Source: AVCC01 sp041736255 (lineage in GTDB: Bacteria > Pseudomonadota > Gammaproteobacteria > Burkholderiales > Burkholderiaceae_D). From it: a stretch of 5,139 nucleotides of DNA. Of the stretch, positions 1 through 5,139 are shown piece after piece. Numbering within the stretch: position 1 is the stretch's first letter; each line of letters starts with the position of its first letter. The notes under the pieces are model-generated. The model was not told the DNA's origin. It made no database searches and saw only the letters and a list, made by a program, of their open reading frames with translations. Both the position numbers and the translations under genes were made by a program. The stretch spans positions 1-5,139 of the forward strand of contig JBGSTZ010000154.1 in assembly GCA_041736255.1 (NCBI GenBank), given 5' to 3'.

Positions 1-34
1 CTTCCTTTTGATTTAGCCACCCACATACGAGACT

Positions 35-172
35 GATTCTCCTAACTTTTGATCGAGTCAGAAGAATCCGCCTGACCGTAGCGCTCGGTCAAACCTAGTG
101 AGTCTCCCCGGCAAAGCCGGGGGATTACCTTATTTATTTATAGCTGATGCACGCATAATGCATAGCCGTGCA
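35..172. repeat. Cluster of four inverted repeats upstream of the ligase operon
   Basis: Four potential hairpins lie in tandem. Arms 35-47 and 56-68 match at 11 of 13 positions. TGACCG (73-78) pairs with CGGTCA (86-91) around a 7-base loop. CCCCGGC (106-112) pairs perfectly with GCCGGGG (116-122) around AAA. TGCACG (148-153) pairs with CGTGCA (167-172). The stretch 1-275 otherwise shows no convincing gene. The only tail of an upstream forward gene that could exist is an open frame ending with TGA at 34-36, too short to judge. The cluster could be the 3' end of an upstream unit, REP-like palindromes, the end of a mobile element, or a structured leader. The sequence alone does not decide. Confidence 0.55.
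105..140 (+). terminator. GC-rich hairpin with T-rich tail, possible terminator or REP-like palindrome
   Basis: A perfect 7-bp GC stem (106-112 with 116-122, plus a T-G pair at 105/123) closes a three-base loop. It is followed by ATTACC and then a T-rich but interrupted stretch up to about 140. The stem is very stable, but the U tract is not continuous and starts late, so this is an imperfect rho-independent terminator for something ending left of the window. Short GC palindromes of this kind also occur as REP elements near RAYT transposases; none is visible here. Confidence 0.4.
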
Positions 173-192
173 AGGACTCTGATTGGGATGGA

Positions 193-198
193 TATAAT
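193..198 (+). promoter_or_regulatory. Candidate -10 box of the ligase operon promoter
   Basis: A perfect TATAAT at 193-198 lies 77 bases before the ligase ATG. No good -35 hexamer sits 16-18 bases upstream (the sequence around 169-176 is poor), and the extended -10 TG is shifted by one base (189-190). The promoter may therefore be weak or activator-dependent. The predicted 5' leader would be about 70 bases. Confidence 0.45.
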
Positions 199-264
199 GT
201 GGCCCCGGTTAATTTATACGGGAGAAAATTTCGCCTGCTTGCTTTCCCGGGCGATCGGCAAATC

Positions 265-269
265 AAGGG
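265..269 (+). promoter_or_regulatory. Ribosome binding site of the ligase gene
   Basis: AAGGG at 265-269 sits six bases before the ATG at 276 and supports that start. The resulting N-terminus is immediately hydrophobic, as expected for this membrane protein. Confidence 0.6.
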
Positions 270-275
270 TTTTTA

Positions 276-1526
276 ATGGTTATATATACGTCTGTCGCGG
301 TCTTTCTTTTTTTTGCTATTGCACTCGTCATTCCCAGCGGATTTTCAGTCGGTGCATTACTGCTGCTAGTAGGTAGCGTCGTTCTGCTACACAAACGTGC
401 CATGGTCAGGCTACAACGCGAAGAAATGCTATTAATCTCAGTGTTGGCTTTTTATTTTTTGGCTAGCTGCCTTGCTAACATAGTACATGGCGCGCAGATC
501 CGCGAATACGATAGTCCGATGCGCTTTCTGCTAGCGATCCCTGTACTACTTTTACTACGTGTCTTTCCGCTAATACCGCATTTTTTCTGGAGTGGTGTGG
601 CTACCGGCGCAATTTCCTCCGGCCTATTTGCGACATGGCAATTTTTTTTAACGAACGGCATGCGCGCCGCAGGATTTACCAATCCAATTCAATTCGGCAA
701 CATCAGTTTGTTACTCGGAATTTTTTGCTTGACAGGCCTTAGCTGGGCAGTTACACAACGTCGACCTATATTCTGGTCGAGTTTTTTGTCAGGAGGAATC
801 TTCTTGGGAATACTGGGCTCTTTGCTTAGCGGAAGTCGTGGTAGTTGGATCAGCCTTCCTATAGCGCTTCTGGTGACATACTTGTGTTATGGACGCATGC
901 TAAAAAAACGTCATATCACAACTAGCCTTACTGCCCTGCTGGTGCTGTTTGGCGTTTTACAGTTTACGCCCCAACTTCCGATGGAAGGGCGTATAAAACT
1001 GGCTGTAGTAGAAACCCAGGACTATTTCAAAACTGGCAACGCTACCACTTCGGTCGGGGCACGATTGGAAATGTGGCGTACCGGGCTTATGCTTTTTCCA
1101 GAACATCCGTGGCTGGGATGGGGCAAGGAAGGCTATATGAAAGGGGCGGCAAGTCTGGTCGAGGCTGGCAAGGTTCGATTGGTTCCGGGAGAGCACAACC
1201 ATCTGCATAACGAATTTCTCGATGCTCTGGTCAAGCGCGGCCTGCTAGGATTAATCGCGCTATTGGCTTTGTACCTAATTCCATTTGCACTGTTCGCAAG
1301 ACGGGTGCGGGATAAAAACAAGGCGGTGCGCCCTTATGCGGTTGCGGGAGTACTGTTGAGCGTCGGCTACATAGGCTTTGGACTGACCCAGTCCTTTCTG
1401 ACTCACAATAACGGCGTCATGATTTTTGCATTTACGTTGGTTATTCTCTTGTCGTTGCTACGCGTGCAGGAAGATAACGGCACTGCCCATAACTCAGCCT
1501 ATAGTGTCTATCAAGGCACGCCATGA
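276..1526 (+). CDS. waaL: O-antigen ligase family membrane protein (Wzy_C domain)
   Basis: This is a polytopic inner-membrane protein of 416 residues, the usual size for WaaL. The family transfers undecaprenyl-pyrophosphate-linked O-antigen to the lipid A-core at the periplasmic face. I see about 11-12 hydrophobic segments and one large hydrophilic loop at roughly 232-320. Family motifs are SGSRGSW (185-191), GARLEMW (261-267) and PWLGWG (278-283). The diagnostic H-N-x9-G-x2-G (His311, Asn312, Gly322, Gly325) matches the WaaL signature, with His311 the likely catalytic histidine and Arg188 and Arg263 candidate pyrophosphate-binding residues by family analogy. It is the first gene of the forward operon. 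By eye it is more AT-rich than the following gene and carries several T6-T8 tracts. Wzy polymerase or a protein O-oligosaccharyltransferase cannot be fully excluded, but size and neighbours favour the ligase. Confidence 0.85.
   Translation: MVIYTSVAVFLFFAIALVIPSGFSVGALLLLVGSVVLLHKRAMVRLQREEMLLISVLAFYFLASCLANIVHGAQIREYDSPMRFLLAIPVLLLLRVFPLIPHFFWSGVATGAISSGLFATWQFFLTNGMRAAGFTNPIQFGNISLLLGIFCLTGLSWAVTQRRPIFWSSFLSGGIFLGILGSLLSGSRGSWISLPIALLVTYLCYGRMLKKRHITTSLTALLVLFGVLQFTPQLPMEGRIKLAVVETQDYFKTGNATTSVGARLEMWRTGLMLFPEHPWLGWGKEGYMKGAASLVEAGKVRLVPGEHNHLHNEFLDALVKRGLLGLIALLALYLIPFALFARRVRDKNKAVRPYAVAGVLLSVGYIGFGLTQSFLTHNNGVMIFAFTLVILLSLLRVQEDNGTAHNSAYSVYQGTP
1513..1516 (+). promoter_or_regulatory. Shine-Dalgarno for the mini-ORF at the ligase 3' end
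   Basis: AAGG at 1513-1516 lies inside the ligase 3' end, six bases before the ATG at 1523. It is well placed to start or restart translation there. By contrast, no Shine-Dalgarno is visible ahead of the GT9 start at 1603. Confidence 0.4.
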
Positions 1527-1606
1527 CCAATTTTCGGTCGCAAATTCAATGCCTGCTAATCGTTACAACAAAAAACAATAACAAAGTATTGAAAAACTTC
1601 TTATGA
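1523..1606 (+). CDS. Putative 27-residue mini-ORF bridging ligase and GT9
   Basis: The frame starts at an ATG that overlaps the ligase stop by ATGA (1523-1526) and ends at a TGA that overlaps the GT9 start by ATGA (1603-1606). A Shine-Dalgarno-like AAGG precedes it by six bases. The peptide starts MTNFRSQIQ, contains CLLIVTTKNNN and ends VLKNFL. It may be a translational-coupling ORF carrying ribosomes from the ligase to the GT9 start. The LIVTT-x-N stretch also resembles the first beta strand of GT2-type glycosyltransferases, so it could be the leftover N-terminus of a deleted gene. No homology can be asserted at this length, and a chance open frame of 28 codons is possible. Confidence 0.4.
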   Translation: MTNFRSQIQCLLIVTTKNNNKVLKNFL

Positions 1607-2706
1607 CACAGCCACTCATCACGCCTGACGTACTCCGCGGGTCGAACAAAATATTGTTCATTGCACATCTCGCCTTGGGAGACTTCACGTACCTCCAGAA
1701 TTGTTTTCAGGCATTTTCGGAAGCCTATCCGCACCTTCAAATTGACTTGTGGGTGGACGAAGTTCGCCGCACCGGCGACGCTTCTCAATGGGAGCACCTG
1801 AAAAAATATTCGCTCTACGACTGGGTCGCCGCCTGCCCGTTTTTCCACAAGATTTATAAGCGTACCTACAGTCCGGAACTGTACAAGGAATCCATTCAGG
1901 AAGCCCGCCTGGAAGCGTATCCCATCGTGGTGTCGCTAGCGACATTACGTCCACAGCGCTACGCTGCACTAGCGCGCGCGATTGCCGGCGATGGCTTGGT
2001 GGTGGGAATGAAGGCAAAAGTGGGGCTTTTCCAACTGCATCATTTACTTGGATACCAGAAGCTGGATCGGGCTATTCCACCGTATTCGGTCGACAGACAA
2101 AATCCGCAGCATATCAGCGATGTATATGCAGACTGGTTCCGGCAGCTGTGTGGCATCGACATCGCGCCCGCAGCGCGTTTTCCGTTCGTGACGATTCCCG
2201 AGCAGTGGCTGCGCGATGCAAACGACAAGCTGGCGGCATGGGGATTCGGTGATCGCAGCGGCAAACTCATCTTCATCAATCCGTTCGCAAAATCGAAGAA
2301 ACGTTGCTGGCCGCTGGAACGCGTAGCGGAGCTGATCGCGGCCATGCGGGAACAGGAGAGATTTCGCGATGCATGTTTCATTGTCAATGCAGCGCCCAAT
2401 GAACTGGCCAACGCGCGCAAGGTATTCGCCGCCTATGCTCTGCTGCGCACGGAACTGTTTTGCGCCGAAGATAATTTTTTTCAGCTGCCGGCGATGTTGC
2501 AAAAATGCGATTTGATCATCTCGGTCGAAACCGCAGTCATGCATCTGGCCAATGCGGTGCATGTACCCGTGATCGCACTGATGCGCCAGAAAAATCCGGA
2601 GTGGGTACCGATCGACAGCAAAAACAGTACTCTTGTCATGACCGCGCAGCGACGCGAATGGGTCAAGGCGATCACCGTAGAACAAGTAATGCAAGTAATC
2701 GCGTAA
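1603..2706 (+). CDS. Glycosyltransferase family 9 (heptosyltransferase-like)
   Basis: This 367-residue cytoplasmic GT-B enzyme is probably an LPS core sugar transferase, perhaps using an ADP-heptose-type donor as most GT9 members do. The N-terminal Rossmann strand KILFIAHLALGD (16-27) keeps the Gly-Asp of the family, with Asp27 at the place of the catalytic aspartate of WaaC. The C-terminal donor domain shows INPFAKSKKRCW (225-236) and SVETAVMHLANAVHVPVIAL (307-326). The latter is the counterpart of the canonical V-D-T-G-x-x-H-x-x-A-A motif, with Glu309 replacing Asp and Ala replacing Gly. It is clearly a divergent relative, not a standard WaaC or WaaF. The ATG at 1603 has no visible Shine-Dalgarno but overlaps the mini-ORF stop, which suggests coupled translation. 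The next gene follows after 14 bases, so an operon is likely. Acceptor and sugar are unknown. Confidence 0.82.
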   Translation: MTQPLITPDVLRGSNKILFIAHLALGDFTYLQNCFQAFSEAYPHLQIDLWVDEVRRTGDASQWEHLKKYSLYDWVAACPFFHKIYKRTYSPELYKESIQEARLEAYPIVVSLATLRPQRYAALARAIAGDGLVVGMKAKVGLFQLHHLLGYQKLDRAIPPYSVDRQNPQHISDVYADWFRQLCGIDIAPAARFPFVTIPEQWLRDANDKLAAWGFGDRSGKLIFINPFAKSKKRCWPLERVAELIAAMREQERFRDACFIVNAAPNELANARKVFAAYALLRTELFCAEDNFFQLPAMLQKCDLIISVETAVMHLANAVHVPVIALMRQKNPEWVPIDSKNSTLVMTAQRREWVKAITVEQVMQVIA

Positions 2707-2707
2707 T

Positions 2708-2713
2708 AAAGGG
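2708..2713 (+). promoter_or_regulatory. Ribosome binding site of the GT8 gene
   Basis: AAAGGG (2708-2713) lies in the 14-base gap after the GT9 stop, seven bases before the ATG at 2721. It supports that start codon and independent initiation on the operon mRNA. Confidence 0.6.
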
Positions 2714-2720
2714 CATCTGA

Positions 2721-3704
2721 ATGAGCACTGTACCGAACACCCTATCCGAAGCACACAACCATGCGGCCGATGCATCGTTCCATATCGCATTTTGCGTCGA
2801 TAACCATTATTTTCGCAGTATGGGCGCGACCATTATGTCCATTCTCGAAAACAACCCTGGCGTGTACTTCACCTTTCATGTCTTCGCATTTTCGGTATCC
2901 GATACGCACCGTGAGCGCTTGCAACAGCTGGATCAGCAAGCATATGTGCACACCCAGATTCACATTATTGATCCTGCTCTATTCGATAAATTCACCCATT
3001 TCATCGAATTTTCGTATTACTCGCTCTCGATTTTCTCGCGCCTCATTATTCCAACGGAATTGCAGGGCGTGACGGACAGAGTGCTGTACCTGGACGCAGA
3101 TATTTTGTGCGTTGGCAAGATTGATGAGTTGATCGAGATGGATATCAGCGCCGATATCGCGCTCGTCGTGCCCGATGCAGAAGAAACCACCAGACGACGC
3201 TGTGCGGCGCTACAGCTCAAGCACCCGCGCTACTTCAATGGCGGCGTCATCTTCATTAATGTCGAGAACTGGATTAGCAGCAACATCACAGATGAATCGA
3301 TGCAGGCACTTTTAAAATTTGGCAAGAAATTACGTTTTAACGATCAGGATGCGCTCAACATCGTGCTCGACGGACGAGCGCGATTCATCGCACCAAAGTG
3401 GAATTACATCTACGACTTAATCCATGACCTGGACCGCAACATTACCCAAATGCGAGCAGTGGACGATGCGGTTTTCATTCACTTCGCCGGTGCGGTTAAG
3501 CCGTGGACCGACTGGACTCAGCACGCATCCCGCGCCCTTTTCGTCAAATATCATGCGCTCTCGCCATGGTCCGATATGCCACTGGATCCGGCGCCGAGGA
3601 ATTCGCGTGAAATGAGAATGCTGTCGCGTTTTCTACTCAAGCGGGGGAAGTTACTTGACAGTGCACGCTGGTTCCTGAAATATCTAAAGGCAAGGTCGCG
3701 CTGA
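2721..3704 (+). CDS. Glycosyltransferase family 8, LPS galactosyl/glucosyltransferase-like
   Basis: This 327-residue cytoplasmic GT-A enzyme resembles the WaaI/WaaJ/WaaO (RfaI/RfaJ) LPS core transferases, which retain the anomeric configuration of UDP-glucose or UDP-galactose. In order it shows HIAFCVDNHYF (21-31, nucleotide-binding strand), the metal-binding D-x-D in LYLDADILC (122-130; Asp125 and Asp127), YFNGGVIFIN (171-180), FNDQDALN (206-213) and HFAGAVKPW (254-262), whose His and Lys are standard metal/donor contacts in the family. The following WTDWTQHASRALFVKYHALSPW stretch (262-283) resembles the small C-terminal domain of RfaJ-type enzymes. The last ~30 residues are rich in Arg and Lys with hydrophobic spacing, suggesting peripheral membrane attachment. 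All key motifs are intact. It is the last gene of the forward operon. The exact sugar and linkage cannot be told from sequence. Confidence 0.88.
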   Translation: MSTVPNTLSEAHNHAADASFHIAFCVDNHYFRSMGATIMSILENNPGVYFTFHVFAFSVSDTHRERLQQLDQQAYVHTQIHIIDPALFDKFTHFIEFSYYSLSIFSRLIIPTELQGVTDRVLYLDADILCVGKIDELIEMDISADIALVVPDAEETTRRRCAALQLKHPRYFNGGVIFINVENWISSNITDESMQALLKFGKKLRFNDQDALNIVLDGRARFIAPKWNYIYDLIHDLDRNITQMRAVDDAVFIHFAGAVKPWTDWTQHASRALFVKYHALSPWSDMPLDPAPRNSREMRMLSRFLLKRGKLLDSARWFLKYLKARSR

Positions 3705-3826
3705 GCAGCTATTCGCCAGCATTACTGTTTTACTCTGACGAGCGGCAGGTCATTCAAGTTGGCATAGACCTGATGACTTTCCCGTTAAGCGCCTTACGCT
3801 TGCCAATCTCTGCGCCAATTTTATTT
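3705..3826. other. Convergent intergenic gap with weak inverted repeats
   Basis: The forward GT8 gene and reverse waaC gene end facing each other across 122 bases. CAGGTC (3746-3751) and GACCTG (3767-3772) form a 6-bp stem with a 15-base loop, and AAGCG (3786-3790) with CGCTT (3796-3800) forms a small 5-bp stem. Neither is followed by a run of T on either strand. Termination may be rho-dependent, or the two transcripts may overlap. Confidence 0.35.
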
Positions 3827-4837
3827 TCATTTGATAACTATGGGCGCAATGTTTTGAGCGCCCACATGCAGCAGTGCGTTGATGGCGCGCTCGACTTCCT
3901 CAGCGCTAGCAGCTTGCCCCTGGTCACCCAAATTAATAATTTTGGATGACCAGTTGCCTTCAGTTTTCCAGCGCGGTGAGTCGCAATAAATTTCTATCGT
4001 CGGCGTTTCGTAGGCAGCAGCAATATGGGTTAAACCAGTATCTACCCCGATCGTCAACGCTGCGCGTTGCGCTAACACAATGGCTTCTTGCATAGATAGT
4101 TGCGGCAACACGGTAGCATTAGGCATTTGCGCTGCCATCTGTTCTGCCTCGGCCTTCTCAGATGCATTACCCCAAGGCAGTAGTATCGCCAAATCACGTT
4201 GTGCCAAGCACCTTGCTATTTGCACCCAGTTGGTTCGCGCCCATTTTTTTGACGCACCAGCCGTGCCGTGAAAGAACACAGCATAGGGCAAGCTTGGCAA
4301 CCATGCAGGATCAACTTGAGGTGCACTTAGACCAAAACTGGCGGCCGTGTTGATGTGATATCCACATGCTTTGGCAGCGACTAATCGACCGCGCAAGACA
4401 GCATGAGTGCGACTATCTACCGCCACGCTTTCAGTGTGAAATACGCGAGAGACTGCTTCGTAGCCTGAACCTTCTGTGCCATTTGCCAGGCCTACCTTTT
4501 TTCCACGGGAATTAATGCGCGCCAAGCCCATGACAAGGCCTGTTTTTAGCAACCCTTGAGTGTCGAGTACAAGATCATATTGTTCGGTACGTAGTTCAGC
4601 TAGAAAGTGGCGGATTTCTTGACGAGTGCTAAATTTCAGCAAATTCTTGCGCCAGCGGCGTAGCGCAAAAGGAAAAATTTTACGCACGCCAGGATGCAGT
4701 TTGACTAAATTAACGTAGGCTTCCTCCACCACCCAGTCTATCTTGGCGCCAGGGAATTGACGTAACAGGTCATTTACGATAGGCATATTGTGGAGCACGT
4801 CGCCTAGTGACGAGACGCGAACAAGAAGAATCTTCAA
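3827..4837 (-). CDS. waaC: Lipopolysaccharide heptosyltransferase I
   Basis: This cytoplasmic GT9 enzyme transfers the first L-glycero-D-manno-heptose from ADP-heptose to the Kdo of Kdo2-lipid A. Numbered from the TTG at 4837, the 336-residue protein has the WaaC N-terminus KILLVRVSSLGDVLHNMP, with Asp13 as catalytic base, then DWVVEEAY (34-41), FALRRWRK (57-64), LDTQGLLK (91-98), FFHGTAGASKKWA (188-200), LPWGN (220-224) and VDTGLTHIAAA (265-275). These follow the E. coli WaaC pattern closely, including SS-x-GDVLH, DWVVEE, IRRWRK-like and DTGL-x-H motifs. The frame stays open 32 codons further, to a TTG at 4933, but those residues do not resemble the family and that TTG lies in the putative -35 box. 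The TTG at 4837 is therefore preferred, although it has only a poor Shine-Dalgarno. No second LPS gene follows on this strand. Confidence 0.93.
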   Translation of the reverse strand: MKILLVRVSSLGDVLHNMPIVNDLLRQFPGAKIDWVVEEAYVNLVKLHPGVRKIFPFALRRWRKNLLKFSTRQEIRHFLAELRTEQYDLVLDTQGLLKTGLVMGLARINSRGKKVGLANGTEGSGYEAVSRVFHTESVAVDSRTHAVLRGRLVAAKACGYHINTAASFGLSAPQVDPAWLPSLPYAVFFHGTAGASKKWARTNWVQIARCLAQRDLAILLPWGNASEKAEAEQMAAQMPNATVLPQLSMQEAIVLAQRAALTIGVDTGLTHIAAAYETPTIEIYCDSPRWKTEGNWSSKIINLGDQGQAASAEEVERAINALLHVGAQNIAPIVIK

Positions 4838-4905
4838 AATAGGGTAACTACTCAGCTCTCTGTGAAAAATTGAAGGGATGTGGCACAAAATATAGTAAGT
4901 GCGGA

Positions 4906-4933
4906 AATATCCGGGTTGGCATTCGCCTGTCAA
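4906..4933 (-). promoter_or_regulatory. Candidate sigma70 promoter of waaC
   Basis: On the reverse strand a perfect TTGACA (4933-4928) is separated by 16 bases from GATATT (4911-4906), which matches four of six -10 positions. It lies just downstream of the terminator of the preceding gene, as expected for a fresh transcription start, and gives a leader of about 60 bases. A second -10-like TATATT at 4894-4889 has no matching -35 box. Confidence 0.5.
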
Positions 4934-4989
4934 GGCAATGTTATATCGTGCTGGTACACAAAAAAGGCCGGTTCTGATTCACCAGCCAT
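4930..4989 (-). CDS. Very short ORF with strong Shine-Dalgarno through the terminator
   Basis: Reading leftwards, AAGGAG (4998-4993) stands three bases before an ATG at 4989 that opens a 19-residue frame, MAGESEPAFFVYQHDITLP, ending at TGA 4932-4930. The whole terminator hairpin lies within the frame, so a translating ribosome would disrupt it. The spacing is shorter than optimal and the peptide resembles nothing I recognise. It may be a leader peptide or a coincidence in a 3' untranslated region. Confidence 0.25.
   Translation of the reverse strand: MAGESEPAFFVYQHDITLP
4960..4987 (-). terminator. Rho-independent terminator of the gene upstream of waaC
   Basis: On the reverse strand GGCTGGT (4987-4981) pairs with ACCGGCC (4972-4966), seven pairs including one G-T, around an 8-base loop, and is followed directly by six T (4965-4960). 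This is a canonical intrinsic terminator placed 25 bases after the stop of the right-edge gene. It separates that gene's transcript from waaC. Confidence 0.8.
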
Positions 4990-5012
4990 AATCTCCTTAG
5001 CATGGCGCCAAT

Positions 5013-5139
5013 TCAGCGTGAGGCAACATAATTCTCGACAGCCGCTACCCGCGCCGCACGGATCGCCGGGGCGATGCGTTGCGGCTGGCCTGGATACGCT
5101 TGCGCAGCGTCGGCTGCAATCCGGCCGGCATCGACTGCT
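5013..5139 (-). CDS. C-terminal end of an unidentified protein, cut by the window edge
   Basis: A reverse-strand frame enters from the right edge and ends with TGA at 5015-5013, giving 41 complete codons. The peptide is rich in alanine (AVDAGRIAADAAQAYPGQPQ, then further Ala/Arg-rich residues ending NYVASR). It is likely helical at its end and cytoplasmic in composition, with high-GC codon choices typical of a real gene, and a canonical terminator follows 25 bases later. I do not recognise the family. The local base composition is more GC-rich than waaC. The opposite strand is also open in one frame here, but lacks comparable support. Confidence 0.5.
   Translation of the reverse strand, partial: AVDAGRIAADAAQAYPGQPQRIAPAIRAARVAAVENYVASR

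Noticed and set aside
1..36. End of an upstream forward gene (open frame to TGA at 34-36)
   Set aside because: Eleven codons are too few to distinguish a gene end from chance.
74..88. Possible ops/JUMPstart element (GTAGCG) ahead of the ligase operon; a similar GGTAGCGT occurs at 372-379
   Set aside because: The first lacks the leading GGCG of the ops consensus and the second is inside the coding region. RfaH-ops control is mainly known from gammaproteobacteria.
98..376. Forward frame of 92 codons starting with GTG and overlapping the ligase start
   Set aside because: It runs through the hairpin and promoter region, has no ribosome binding site, and overlaps the clearly homologous ligase in another frame.
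2044..2790. Long reverse frame (248 codons) opposite the GT9 gene
   Set aside because: The composition is rich in His, Arg and Cys with no recognisable domain, typical of an antisense shadow of a well-supported forward gene. It also crosses the GT9/GT8 boundary.
3750..3830. A 26-codon reverse frame starting with ATGA overlap at the waaC stop (MKIKLAQRL...)
   Set aside because: There is no Shine-Dalgarno, no following gene to couple to, and no recognisable similarity. A single ATGA overlap is easily a coincidence.
4838..4933. N-terminal extension of waaC to the TTG at 4933
   Set aside because: The extra 32 residues do not match the family, whose proteins start just before the KILLVR strand, and the extension overlaps the best promoter candidate.
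1..5139. CRISPR arrays, tRNA or rRNA genes, complete insertion sequences, defence genes
   Set aside because: I saw no regularly spaced direct repeats, cloverleaf sequences, transposase frames or defence-type domains.

Overview
The window is a lipopolysaccharide (LPS) core assembly locus from a Gram-negative bacterium. The combination of an O-antigen ligase, a family 9 and a family 8 glycosyltransferase and a heptosyltransferase I, with moderate G+C, fits a betaproteobacterium (possibly Burkholderiales/Oxalobacteraceae-like). That placement is an inference from protein style, not a measured result.

Layout. Positions 1-275 hold no convincing gene. They carry four closely spaced inverted repeats (35-172), one a strong GC-rich hairpin resembling a terminator or REP element, then a perfect TATAAT -10 box and a ribosome binding site. 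A forward operon follows: a Wzy_C-type O-antigen ligase (276-1526), a 27-codon mini-ORF (1523-1606) that overlaps both neighbours by ATGA, a GT9 glycosyltransferase (1603-2706) and a GT8 glycosyltransferase (2721-3704). A 122-base convergent gap without a clear terminator (3705-3826) separates it from waaC on the reverse strand (3827-4837, TTG start). Upstream of waaC are a candidate promoter, a rho-independent terminator (4960-4987) and the C-terminal 41 codons of an unidentified reverse-strand gene running off the right edge.

How the genes work together. WaaC adds the first heptose to Kdo2-lipid A, the GT9 and GT8 enzymes probably extend the core oligosaccharide in the cytoplasm, and the ligase joins undecaprenyl-linked glycan to the finished core in the periplasm. 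The two transcription units face each other, so inner-core and outer-core/ligation steps appear to be transcribed separately.

I do not see a novel defence, mobile or RNA system. The observations most worth a second look are the mini-ORF bridging ligase and GT9, the hairpin-rich leader, and a short ORF with a strong Shine-Dalgarno sequence written through the terminator ahead of waaC.
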